This document shows, in pieces, positions 46,984 to 56,312 of a stretch of 64,000 nucleotides of DNA. The stretch's first letter is position 1; every line of letters starts with the position of its first letter. Position numbers and translations under genes: made by a program. The notes under the pieces are model-generated. The model made no database searches and was not told the DNA's origin. It saw only the letters and a list, made by a program, of their open reading frames with translations. This DNA comes from Polyodon spathula. Its lineage: Eukaryota > Chordata > Actinopteri > Acipenseriformes > Polyodontidae. Location of the stretch: positions 96,081,844 to 96,145,843 of the forward strand of contig NC_054536.1 in the NCBI RefSeq assembly GCF_017654505.1. The letters are read 5' to 3'.

Positions 46984-49065
46984 ATGGTGTCAGCATGTGT
47001 GGGTGCCCCTCTGGACCTGGAAGAGAAAATAGAGGATCTAAACAATTTGATCAAGAGGATCAATAAAAATACCACTCAAGTGGAGCAGAACAGGAGATGG
47101 AGACAGGAGAGAGTGCTACTGGATCCGGAGCCAACAGAGCTAGAGCTGCTGCTCCAAAAGTGGGAGCAGGCAAGAGAAGCATCGCTGTCTGCAGCCCCAG
47201 AGGCAGAAGCACCGCTGTGTCCAGCCCCAAAGGCAGAAGTATTGCTGTGTCCAGCCTCAGAGGCAGAAGCACCACTGTGTCCAGCCCCAGAGGCAGATGC
47301 ACCGCTGTGTCCAGTCCCAGAGGGAGAAGCACCGCTGTGTACAGCCCCAGAGGGAGAAGCACCAGTGTGTCCAGCCCCAGAGGCAGAAGCACCACTGTCT
47401 GCAGCCCCAGAGGGAGAAGCACCGCTGTCTGCAGCCCCGGAGAGAGGAGCACCACCGTGTCCAGCCCCGGGGGGAGAAGCACTGCTGTGTCCAGCCGCGG
47501 AGGGAGAAGCACCAGTGTGTCCAGCCCCGGAGGGAGAAGCACCGCTGTCTGCAGCCCCAGAGGCAGAAGCACTGCTGTGTCCAGCCCCAGAGGGAGAAGC
47601 ACTGCTGTGTCCAGTCCCAGAGGGAGAAGCACCGCTGTGTCCAGCCCCAGAGGGAGAAGCACTGCTGTGTCCAGTCCCAGAGGGAGAAGCACCACTGTGT
47701 CCAGCCCCGGAGGGAGAAGCACCACTGTGTCCAGCCCCGGAGGGAGAAGCACCGCTGTGTCCAGCCCCAGAGGGAGAAGCACTGCTGTGTCCAGCCCCAG
47801 AGGGAGAAGCACTGCTGTGTCCAGCCCCAGAGGGAGAAGCACCGCTGTGTCCAGCCCCGGAGGGAGAAGCACTGCTGTGTCCAGCCCCAGAGGGAGAAGC
47901 ACTGCTGTGTCCAGCCCCAGAGGGAGAAGCACTGCTGTGTCCAGCCCCAGAGGGAGAAGCACTGCTGTGTCCAGCCCCAGAGGGAGAAGCACTGCTGTGT
48001 CCAGCCCCAGAGGGAGAAGCACTGCTGTGTCCAGCCCCAGAGGGAGAAGCACTGCTGTGTCCAGCCCCAGAGGGAGAAGCACTGCTGTGTCCAGCCCCAG
48101 AGGGAGAAGCACTGCTGTGTCCAGCCCCAGAGGGAGAAGCACTGCTGTGTCCGGCCCCAGAGGGAGAAGCACTGCTGTGTCCAGCCCCGGAGGGAGAAGC
48201 ACTGCTGTGTCCAGCCCCAGAGGGAGAAGCACTGCTGTGTCCAGCCCCAGAGGGAGAAGCACTGCTGTGTCCAGCCCCAGAGGGAGAAGCACTGCTGTGT
48301 CCAGCCCCAGAGGGAGAAGCACTGCTGTGTCCAGCCCCAGAGGGAGAAGCACTGCTGTGTCCAGCCCCAGAGGGAGAAGCACTGCTGTGTCCAGCCCCAG
48401 AGGGAGAAGCACTGCTGTGTCCAGCCCCAGAGGGAGAAGCACCGCTGTGTCCAGCCCCAGAGGGAGAAGCACCGCTGTGTCCAGCCCCAGAGGGAGAAGC
48501 ACTGCTGTGTCCAGCCCCAGAGGGAGAAGCACTGCTGTGTCCAGCCCCAGAGGGAGAAGCACCGCTGTGTCCAGCCCCAGAGGGAGAAGCACCGCTGTGT
48601 CCGGCCGCAGAGGGAGAAGCACCAGTGTGTCCAGCCCCGGAGGGAGAAGCATCGCTGTGTCCAGCTCCGGAGGGAGAAGCATCGCTGTCTGCAGCCCCAG
48701 AGGCAGAAGCACTGCTGTGTCCAGTCCCAGAGGGAGAAGCACTGCTGTGTCCATTCCCAGAGGGAGAAGCACCACTGTGTCCAGCCCCGGAGGGAGAAGC
48801 ACCGCTGTGTCCAGCCCCGGAGGGAGAAGCATCGCTGTGTCCAGCCCCAGAGGGAGAAGCACCGCTGTGTCCAGCCCCAGAGGGAGAAGCACTGCTGTGT
48901 CCAGCCCCGGAGGGAGAAGCATCGCTGTGTCCAGCTCCGGAGGGAGAAGCATCGCTGTCTGCAGCCCCAGAGGGAGCAGCACCGCTGTGTCCAGCCCCAG
49001 AGGGAGAAGCACTAGAAAAGGGAGAGGACCACAGCCCCGACCACCACCCCAGAGAGCACATCTGA
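46984..49065 (+). CDS. Repeat-expanded acidic ORF of LTR element
   Basis: About 694 codons from the ATG at 46984 to TGA 49063-49065. The frame is also open upstream to 46873, but that part is LTR. Residues 1-65 are non-repetitive and look helical or coiled-coil (LDLEEKIEDLNNLIKRI, ELELLLQKWEQAR). About 61 copies of a 10-residue block, PAPEGEALLC, follow, then a His/Pro/Asp tail (EDHSPDHHPREH). I favour this frame because only it reads through the non-repetitive helical start. The other four long frames (572-670 codons) exist because the 30-bp unit lacks stops. A gag-like origin is a guess. Many units are identical, so the length is probably polymorphic. Confidence 0.45.
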   Translation: MVSACVGAPLDLEEKIEDLNNLIKRINKNTTQVEQNRRWRQERVLLDPEPTELELLLQKWEQAREASLSAAPEAEAPLCPAPKAEVLLCPASEAEAPLCPAPEADAPLCPVPEGEAPLCTAPEGEAPVCPAPEAEAPLSAAPEGEAPLSAAPERGAPPCPAPGGEALLCPAAEGEAPVCPAPEGEAPLSAAPEAEALLCPAPEGEALLCPVPEGEAPLCPAPEGEALLCPVPEGEAPLCPAPEGEAPLCPAPEGEAPLCPAPEGEALLCPAPEGEALLCPAPEGEAPLCPAPEGEALLCPAPEGEALLCPAPEGEALLCPAPEGEALLCPAPEGEALLCPAPEGEALLCPAPEGEALLCPAPEGEALLCPAPEGEALLCPAPEGEALLCPAPEGEALLCPAPEGEALLCPAPEGEALLCPAPEGEALLCPAPEGEALLCPAPEGEALLCPAPEGEALLCPAPEGEALLCPAPEGEALLCPAPEGEAPLCPAPEGEAPLCPAPEGEALLCPAPEGEALLCPAPEGEAPLCPAPEGEAPLCPAAEGEAPVCPAPEGEASLCPAPEGEASLSAAPEAEALLCPVPEGEALLCPFPEGEAPLCPAPEGEAPLCPAPEGEASLCPAPEGEAPLCPAPEGEALLCPAPEGEASLCPAPEGEASLSAAPEGAAPLCPAPEGEALEKGEDHSPDHHPREHI
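46985..47002 (+). promoter_or_regulatory. Predicted primer-binding site
   Basis: TGGTGTCAGCATGTGTGG directly follows the LTR end at 46982. The first nine bases equal the tRNA-Leu-type site TGGTGTCAG. This site overlaps the ATG at 46984 that I use as the internal ORF start. Confidence 0.5.
47181..49010. repeat. 30-bp minisatellite, about 61 units
   Basis: The unit is CCAGCCCCAGAGGGAGAAGC followed by ACTGCTGTGT. Edge units vary (GAGGCAGAAGC, CACCGCTGTCTG), while the central block (about 47880-48420) is nearly identical. Unit length divisible by three preserves the reading frame. Confidence 0.97.
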
Positions 49066-49385
49066 CGCAGGTCGGTGCAGTCCCTCACCCCGTGCTCTAG
49101 GACACCCGGCCAAAGTGATCAGACCTCCAGCCGCTGGGCCTAGAGACCAGGCCTTAGCACCATCAGGCAAAGTCTCTTGCCTGGTCCCCTGCTCTATTTC
49201 CCTGAAACTCCAAAGATTGTGTCGTGGTGGTTCAAAGGCCGCTCCACCAGGAACAGGCCTCGAACCTCTGCCTGTTGCTGCTCCTGCCAACTCATCGGGC
49301 TGCATACCTGTCACCCCTGTCACCCTGTTTGGGTCAGTGCTCCTGAAACAAGCTAGCTGTTTGTTTTGTTTTTGTTTATTTTTCA
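49066..49385 (+). other. 3' internal end and start of 3' LTR
   Basis: GC-rich sequence without repeats. The second half (from about 49290) aligns with the 5' LTR around 46820-46895. I cannot identify the polypurine tract. Confidence 0.4.
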
Positions 49386-49490
49386 TTAACCCTTTTTGGT
49401 CCATTTATTCAGTGTCTGTCAGGCACGTTAGGTCCAATTTATTTTCACACGCCCTGTTAGTAATTTTATTCATAGTAAAAACAGGTTTAA
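49386..49490. mobile_element. Short TTAA-flanked MITE, copy 1
   Basis: TTAA at 49386-49389 and at 49487-49490. It begins CCCTTTTTGGTCCATTTATT and ends AAAAACAGG. It is the same family as 50631-50758 in opposite orientation, sharing CCATTTATTCAG, CTGTCAGGC and GGTCCAATTTATTTTCAC. TTAA targets and CCCTTTG-type ends fit piggyBac-dependent MITEs. Confidence 0.75.
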
Positions 49491-50015
49491 CCCTTTGCGG
49501 TCCTATGTCGGACCAGGTACGACATTACAATTTTCCCTTTCCTGTCCGATTTCAGACCGTGTCCAACATCATCAAAAAGACTTAAAGCGCAGGTCTCTAG
49601 TTTTTTTTCTCCATAAAAAGCAGAGAAAACCTTTCAGTGGCCGAGTGAGACCGATAGGAGCCAAATGAAAGCAAAAAAAAAAAGGCATATCTGATCGTCC
49701 CATATGATACAGAGATAACACGGACATACCACAAAGGAGAGAGCTGCTTCTGCATCCAGCGCTCAAAGACTATTACGAATATTTGCAGAGCTTTTTGAGA
49801 TGTTATAGTAATAAAATAATGACTTGGATTGCATTATTGTGGAGACTGGTAATAAAACGAGTAGGAGAGGATTTATCAGTATGCACGTCTATAAAGAGGT
49901 ATATGAAAAATACAGTGAACAAGGGGCGGAGCTTGGATGGAGATGCAGTACTGAGTGTCTGTAACAGGGCCAGGAGCCCTGTACAGGAAAAGGGGGCGGG
50001 GCAAAGCCCTGCCAT

Positions 50016-50593
50016 AAAATGTTTGTTTTTGTATGTGGAGGACGAGCGAGGTGCCATCCACATCATTATTCCCTTGTTTTGTTTTTTTGTATTTGTTTAT
50101 TTAGAATGGGGTCTCCCCCTCCACCCCTGTGTTATTCTGTATTTGTGTATTATGATTTACTGTATTTATATACGACGTCGTAGCTGTGCATTTTGTTTTG
50201 ATTTTATTTTGACGTGTTCTGGCAGAGGCGATATTGGTAGCCCATCCTCTGCCAGTTGCTAATTTAAAAACTCTTAAAACCCCTCAGCCATAGTAAATAA
50301 AAGCCTGCAGCTTTCTGCACTCTAGATGTGGGTGTTCAGAGGAGGAATGAGAGCGAGCGAGGAGTGAGAGAGAGATTTAAAATAGAAGGTAATCTAGGAA
50401 CAATGAAGGCGATGTGCCCAGCCTGACCTGGATGGTATTTATTGTTTTGTGTTCAAGACTTTTTTTTTTGTTTACCTTTTTGTTGTGCTCTGTGAGCAGT
50501 GTTTTTGTTCAATTATGTTATTTATTTTTGTATTTAATAAATGGCTACCTTGTTTGTTTTGCTTCCTGCATCTGGCCTGACATCATCACACAC
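50016..50593 (+). mobile_element. LTR-like repeat inside the piggyBac-like element
   Basis: Resembles 51560-52132: CAGAGGCGATATTGGTAGCC and CAGAGGCGAGTTTTGGCAGC, CATCCTCTGCCAGTT, AACCCCTCAGCCAT, AAGCCTGCAG, CCAGCCTGACCT, GCTCTGTGAGCA, a TTTAATAAA polyadenylation signal and GCTTCCTGCATCTGGCC near the end. GCCAT occurs on both sides (50011-50015 and 50594-50598) and may be a 5-bp target duplication, although the ends are not a clean TG...CA. The ORF at 49783-50262 spans the junction and is spurious. Confidence 0.55.
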
Positions 50594-50630
50594 GCCATCC
50601 TGTCCGTGTCGTTTTGTGATTCAATGCCTT

Positions 50631-50758
50631 TTAAACCTGTATTACGCTAAAAAATATATATATTTGAAACAGTTTGTGTAAAATAAACAGCGCTTGTGAA
50701 AATAAATTGGACCCGACGCGCCTGACAAGTGCTGAATAAATGGACTGCAAAGGTTTAA
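50631..50758. mobile_element. Short TTAA-flanked MITE, copy 2 (inverted)
   Basis: TTAA at 50631-50634 and 50755-50758. In reverse it reads ACCTTTGCAGTCCATTTATT and ends TACAGG, matching copy 1 at 49386-49490. It is inserted in the right half of the piggyBac-like element. Confidence 0.75.
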
Positions 50759-51271
50759 AAGGCACTGCATATCAACAGGACACTCAGTATATCCAGCCCT
50801 GTCCCACTCCTTGTTCGCTATATTTATCACATCCTGATAAATCATCTCCTGATCACTCGTTTTATCAACATACTCCTTAATAATGTTATCCAAGTCATTG
50901 TTTTATTAATATAACAACTCAAAAAGCTTAGCAAATGTCTGTGATATTCTTTGAGCCCTGGATGCTGAAGCAGCTATCTTTTTTATGTCCGTGTTATGTC
51001 TGTGGTGAAGGGACTGCGTATTTCTCAGATCTGCCTCCTTTTTTTTGGCTTCTATCGGCCTCACTCAGCCATTGAAAGCTTTTCTCTGCTCTTTGCGGAG
51101 AAAAAATGACTATGCACCTGTGTTTGATGATGATTTGAATATGACTCTTTTGATGATATCGGACCGGAAAGGAAAAACTGTAGGACAGCAAATGGTTAAA
51201 AGTGCTGAACCTCCAGTTTTGTGTCAGGTCTCATTATACAAATGAACAACCGCAAGTGAGGCTGTTTTACA

Positions 51272-51559
51272 ATATATATGTATATACATGCACAAACACC
51301 AGTCCCCAGTGCATGATCTAGTGCTCCTAGTGAAAATACAGTTCTTTAGTGAAAACAAAGTGAAGTGTTGTCCAGGCTCATGCTGGCCTTTAGTGACAGC
51401 TCTCGAATCATGTTAAGCCATCTAAATATTATAATTATATATAATATATAAAAATATATATAATTATAAAATATTATTCTAAAATATAATAATATATATA
51501 AATGACTGTGAAAGCCTTGCATTTATTAGGTATTAAAAATGTATTGACGGTATGGCTGT
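51272..51559. other. Unassigned AT-rich sequence
   Basis: AT-rich with ATATATAAAATAT-type runs around 51428-51500. A 21-base phrase containing TGTATTGACGGTATGG occurs twice (51539 and 51578). No gene is recognised. Confidence 0.4.
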
Positions 51560-52132
51560 TTACATTATAGTATTAAAATGTATTGACGGTATGGTTGTGT
51601 TATTGTTTATTTATTATTTTTTTGTATATATGGTGGTGCAGACAGGTTTTGTTATTGTATTGTATTTATTTAAAAGACAGCGTGTGTGTGTGTATGGGCA
51701 GAGGCGAGTTTTGGCAGCTCGTCCTCTGCCAGTTTAATTAATAAATTCATACAGATTGTGGCCGAGGGGTAATAGAATAATTACGAGCTAATTAAACCCC
51801 TCAGCCATGATTTATAAGCCTGCAGTTCTCCCTGCTCAAGGGGGGTGTTCGGAAGTGGATAACAGGAGAGCGAGAGCAGAGAGAAATTTAAAAGTAAAAG
51901 AATATATAGGAACGGTGAAAGCGATTGTCCAGCCTGACCTATGTAGGTTTGGTTTTGTGTTCATGAATTGTTTTTGTTTAAATGTTTGTTTTGCTCTGTG
52001 AGCAATGTTTTTGTCTTTAAACCTTTTATTTATTTTTGTGTCTTTAATAAACGGCACAGTGTGTCCTTTTGCACTGCAGTGCCTTGCTTGTTTGTTTTGC
52101 TTCCTGCATCTGGCCCTGACATCCCCACACAT
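51560..52132 (+). mobile_element. LTR-like repeat, second copy
   Basis: Same family as 50016-50593. It ends CTGACATCCCCACACAT directly before a telomere-type array. It has the TTTAATAAACGGC polyadenylation-like signal near 52047. No internal region or partner is seen. Confidence 0.55.
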
Positions 52133-52133
52133 G

Positions 52134-52174
52134 ACCCTAACCCTAACCCTAACCCTAACCCTAACCCTAACCCC
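52134..52174. repeat. Interstitial telomeric repeat (CCCTAA)n
   Basis: About 6.5 perfect CCCTAA hexamers (TTAGGG on the other strand), the vertebrate telomere sequence. It abuts the end of an LTR-like repeat. Too short to be a functional telomere. Confidence 0.95.
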
Positions 52175-54245
52175 CACTTCTCTATGACTCTGATGCTGAT
52201 TGTCCACCTCTTCTAAAAGGGTTAGACCAGCCAAATATGACCAGTCAAGGTTGAAGGGAGCAATGGCTCTGTGATTTAATTTCCCTCAATTGGGAAAGAA
52301 AATCAGAAAGACAGATGTGCTAGTGCCTCCAGAACAGCCCTGTTACTGTAGCTGGGATAGGCATCCCTGTGTAAATAATAATTCCCCAAGGTCCACAATT
52401 TCAAATTTAATGCAAGCCTACATATATTGTTTTTTTTTCTGTCAGTGGTGCAAAGCTTTTGTGCACAACACGCAATGTATTTCTTGTATTGGCAATACGC
52501 TTTCCCCCAATCCCAACATCAAAAGCCAGCAATAAGTATACAATACAGTATGTAATTAACTGAACAAACTATTGACAGAAAGCTAAATTCATTATTGCTG
52601 GATTAAGAATTTAAAACGCTTCCGGGTGTGGAAGAAGAAGAGGCTGATGCAGCTATGAAATAATTAGCCTCCCAACATTAAACGCTGCATTAGAGATCGT
52701 AAAACACAACCCTTCAGGCCTGAGTTCTTGTACCCTGCTCATGAGTTATGTGCTCTGTAATGCACATCAGTGCTGCTTGCCTCCAGCATTGTGTTTATTG
52801 CTATAAATAAGAGAATATTAATTCCCACTGAGGTGGGAGACAGTGCAAGTCTTTTCTTTCAATACTGTTTGCTTTGGCATAGTAAAGCCCCCCCCCCCCC
52901 CCCCCCCCCCCCCCCCCACCTCATTACATGTGCTGATGAATGGCCTTTAGATGGGGTTCAGAGTTGCTACAGCGTAGGTAAATTGGAGCTCACAAAAATA
53001 GGAAAATATATTTTCTTTTCTCAAATGAGTTTGTTAATGCCGACAGTAGGAGAGGTGTGCAGCATTGCATAAACTCCATTCTCCTACTGTAGGAGTAACT
53101 GCATCCATTACATTAGTGAAGTGCTCCCCCAGTGCTTTCTTCCACAGCAGCGTGTAATAATCTAAAACATGCTCTTAAAAACCGGAGCAATGCACCAATA
53201 GCTGCCCTCTTTCAGTATGCCTTGCAGGATAAACATCCTGTTCACACACGATATAAACGCTCTGAGAGTTAACTTTAGCTTTCATGCAAATAAACTCTGT
53301 CCTTCTGCTCACAAGTAAGTGTGAGCAGCAAGCACATTGATATGCTGTTTCAAACAAAACGAGCCAGAGTCTGTTTGAAATGGACCCATTGTGAATGCAG
53401 CCTTAATCTTCGCTAATAGCACTAAGAAGTCCATATTGTCATGCTCAGTTTAACTTGGAATACGCCTGCACACCATAATGGCTGATAGACATATTGCTTT
53501 TCTTGAACTTCAAGACAAAATATTCTCTTTAAATAGATAAATGATTAAACTGTGCATCTGTAATAAAAAATATTAATACCTACCGGTATATGCTGTTTTA
53601 TTTCTGGTAAGTGAAGTGTGACTGAAATAATAGAAAGTTCCATACACCTATACTTACAGAGACACCCTAAGCAGAGAGCTTGGGTTTGTGTCGGTTTGTA
53701 TCGTAGTGGGGAGTTCAGCTAAATAGTCTCTGCTATACATCAAAGGCAGAGCAGTAAGTTCCAAGTTCCAGCTAATGGATTTTAAATAGATCAATTCCAA
53801 AGATCTTTATCCTAATCTCTGTTATTCCACATTCTCTATAAGGGCTCTCTATCAGGGCTCTTGTTTTAACTGGATGCTGCCGCATCTGACAACAGTAATG
53901 ACAACCACTCTATTTAACTGCTGCCAACTGAAGCAGTACTGATGCAATGAGCCTGGTTTATATTAATAAGCACCTCAGAATCAGCGGGAGAACTGGCATC
54001 ACGTTGCCCTAGAGAGCATGTCAGGGTGTTCTCAGCCTGCTGTCTAATGTGGGTGTTTGTGCTTGACATCCCTGTGCATGTTTTAATTAATTGATTTATT
54101 TATCACTTTCTCAAGGAAATCCCAACAGAGCTCTTTTTTTTTCAAAGGTAAGTCTTAACTTTTCAAAATCAAGAGCACAAGGTTTAGGTTTCCATTTGAA
54201 CATTGGTGCTGGTGAATTAATATGATTGGCATCCTATAGTAGTTG
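52175..54245. other. Unassigned; poly-C run at 52888-52917
   Basis: About 2 kb with no gene or family recognised. A 30-base C homopolymer stands at 52888-52917, which is prone to assembly and sequencing error. Confidence 0.4.
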
Positions 54246-54310
54246 TGTGACAGGGAGAGCCCTGTCACTGGTTCCTGCATAGATATGTGCAGCTGGGACG
54301 CAGAACAGGA

Positions 54311-54547
54311 GGCAGCAGAAAGGAATATCCACTAGAAACTGTCCTCAAGGCATTAGATGTTTCTAAGGTATCTGTCCAGCACTTCCACCTTTCACTTCCC
54401 AAGCTCTGCACCTCTCCGACATCAACCCACCCTAACCCTAACCCAACCCCAACCCTAACCTTAACCAACCCCAGCCCTAAAACCTAACCCCTAAGAATCA
54501 TCTGATGTCCTGAAGACAGTTTCTAGTGGATATTCCTTTGTGCTGCT
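54311..54547. repeat. 49-bp inverted repeat flanking telomere-like array
   Basis: The left arm (54311-54359) contains AGGAATATCCACTAGAAACT. The right arm (54499-54547) is its inverted copy, AGTTTCTAGTGGATATTCCT, with about six mismatches overall. The 140-base loop holds the degenerate CCCTAA array at 54428-54493. Confidence 0.85.
54428..54493. repeat. Degenerate telomere-like (CCCTAA) array
   Basis: CCCTAACCCTAACCCAACCC and similar variants (CCTTAACC, CCAGCCCTAAAACC). More diverged than the array at 52134-52174. Confidence 0.85.
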
Positions 54548-55092
54548 AACAGGAGACACGTTGCTAAGCAAGCAGTTGAGCAGATAGGCTGGCCCGGCGC
54601 TGAGCTGATCAGGGGGTCTGGATTAGCTGGGTGGCGTGCCCGGTGAGGCTGCACGCAGCTTAAAAAGCATCTGCACCACAGCTCGAGGTGACTGTACTGC
54701 TATGCTACACAGAGGGGTGCTTTGTTTGCATCAAGGAGGAGAGTGTCTGCTCAGCAGGATAACTACTATGGAACCCTTCAACTGCAAGACGGTGCCTGTG
54801 AAGGCTCTGCCCAGCCAGGACTGTCGTAAAGAATCACTGGGAGGCCGGGACTTCGAGAGCAACAGCAGTAGGTTAGTTTATGGGATGTTGATTCTAACCA
54901 GTATAGAGAGGGTCAAGTAGTGTAGTAGGTTTCTGGAGCCGGACATCTTTTTTAATGAGGCTAGCTGTGTGGCAAACTTTTATTTTTAACTCTGTTTTCT
55001 TTGCTTTATTAAATGTGACACTGCTGATACCCTAGTGTCAGCACCTGTGTTGTTATTAAATTTGCGCTCCTGTGCAGCGTGTCAGCACCCGC

Positions 55093-55682
55093 TCTCTGTG
55101 CCTAACTCATTATTATGCAAACAAGTCCAAAGCATAATGAATGATCTGCTTCCGATACACACACACCTGTAAAGTATGCATGGAATAAGCAACTACCCAA
55201 CAAAAAGGGTTGCTTTGACATTCTAGCTATAACTTTACAACAATATAGAACATACCATGAAAGACTTCATGTGGGTCAAAGTCATATCTTTGCAGCACAG
55301 AATATCCAGTAAATGTCTTCACTATTGACCATTCTGGATTGAAAGGGCCAAATAAAAAAAAGAAAAAGAAGAGGAACAGATCACTAGTGCCCCCTGGGCA
55401 TATCGTTAAGAGGATTAAAAGGAAATGAAAACACTGCTGACTCTCTCAATGACTGGGATGAGAAGCCACATGACATTAGATAGAAACAGTTGCTTTGTGA
55501 GGGAAGTTTTGCCAAGAGCACACCTTACCCATTCAGTTGAATTGTGACTGGCAATTACCATAAAAACTACAACAAACAAAAACAATGTAGACTTTGCAAT
55601 TGGAGCTTATCCCACCTACTGCTTAATTAACAAATATGATCAACTTGCAACAACTCACTAAATAAACAATTTACTATGTGAG
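55093..55682. other. Unassigned sequence
   Basis: About 590 bases with no feature recognised. Confidence 0.35.
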
Positions 55683-55940
55683 TCTGTGTGGTCCAGTGTT
55701 TAAAGAAACGGGCTTGTAACCAGGAGTTCCTCGGTTCAAATCCTAGTTTAGCCACTGACTCATTGTGTGACCTTCATCAAATCACTTAACCTCCTTGTGC
55801 TCTGTTTTTCAGGTGAGTCATTGTTGTAAGTGACTCTGCAACTGATGTATAGTTCACATGCTCTATTCCTATATCTTATAAAGCACTTTGTAATGGTGGT
55901 CCACTATGAAAGGCGCTATATAAAGATTGTTGTTATTATT
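55683..55940 (+). mobile_element. tRNA-derived SINE, full length
   Basis: The head GTGTGGTCCAGTGTTTAAAG resembles a tRNA 5' half with A box. The B box GGTTCAAATCC is at 55733-55743. The body has CACTTAACCTCCTTGTGCTC and TGTAAGTGACTCTGCAAC, and the tail GGTGGTCCACTATGAAAGGC then GCTATATAAAG and TTATT repeats. The truncated copy at 6688-6928 is the same family. The tRNA-like head is part of the SINE and is not a functional tRNA gene. Confidence 0.9.
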
Positions 55941-56132
55941 ACTATAATTCATGTGTATCTCAAACTGTTTCTTATTAGTGTCCTGAGCATGACAATCTAA
56001 GCCAGAGTAGCTTCTCAATATCCAGTTATCTTTAGAAAACAGTATTACAGTGCAGTGCACATTAACCAAGCATACTGAAGGCATCCTGACCTATATGACA
56101 CAAAAGACTACAGTGCAACTTGTCCATTTAAG

Positions 56133-56312
56133 TGTGTGTGGGTGTGTGCGTGCATGCATGTCTGTGAGTTAGTGTGTGTCTGTGTATGTGTGTGCATCAG
56201 TGTGTGTGTGTGTGCATGTGTCAGTGTGTCTGTGTGTATGTCAGTGTGTGTGTGTGTGTGTCAGTGTGTGTGTGTGTGTGTGTTTGTGTCTGTGTGTGTG
56301 TGTGTGTGTGCA
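56133..56312. repeat. (GT)n-rich imperfect microsatellite
   Basis: About 180 bases of GT interrupted by TCAGTGTG and TCTGTGTG variants. It gives a Cys/Val-rich frame (56136-56450) that is not a gene. Confidence 0.95.

Larger units (their letters stand above)
49491..51195. mobile_element. piggyBac-like TTAA element, non-autonomous
   Basis: Left end CCCTTTGCGGTCCTATGTCG, preceded by TTAA at 49487-49490. Right end, inverted, CATTTGCTGTCCTACAG, followed by TTAA at 51196-51199. The arms (about 49491-49960 and 50760-51195) are inverted copies with GCAGAGAAAACCTTTCA, TAACACGGACATA, GAGCTTTTTGAG.TGTTATA and AATGACTTGGAT in common. The centre carries an LTR-like insertion and a second MITE. No transposase is present. 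Confidence 0.8.
46810..51271 (+). mobile_element. Third non-autonomous LTR element, with insertions
   Basis: The 5' LTR end (46810-46982) and the 3' LTR share GTGCTCCTG[GA]AACAAG, GTTTGTTTTGTTTTTGTTTA and, after an interruption, GCTGAACCTCCAGTTTTGTG and GTGAGGC...TTACA. The 3' LTR is split between about 49290-49385 and 51196-51271 by TTAA-flanked DNA elements. A tRNA-Leu-like primer site follows the 5' LTR. The internal region is one long repeat-expanded frame. No polymerase genes are seen. The outer LTR boundaries are uncertain. Confidence 0.65.
54246..55092 (+). mobile_element. Possible solo LTR with telomere-like insert
   Basis: Begins TGTGACAGGGAGAGCCCTGT, has a TATA-like CTTAAAAAGC near 54659 and polyadenylation-like ATTAAA near 55009 and 55055. 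It may end near GTGTCAGCA. These are LTR-like features, but the end is uncertain and I find no target duplication. The 94-codon frame 54636-54920 lies inside and has no known motif. Confidence 0.35.

Noticed and set aside
47060..49088. Minus-strand frames of 650 and 670 codons and plus frames of 667 and 572 codons over the 30-bp array
   Set aside because: They exist only because a stop-free 30-bp unit is repeated. They contain little unique sequence, and the competing frame has a plausible non-repetitive N-terminus.
55683..55760. Functional tRNA gene
   Set aside because: A and B box-like sequences are present, but the cloverleaf is not maintained and the sequence continues into a SINE body and tail seen elsewhere in the window.
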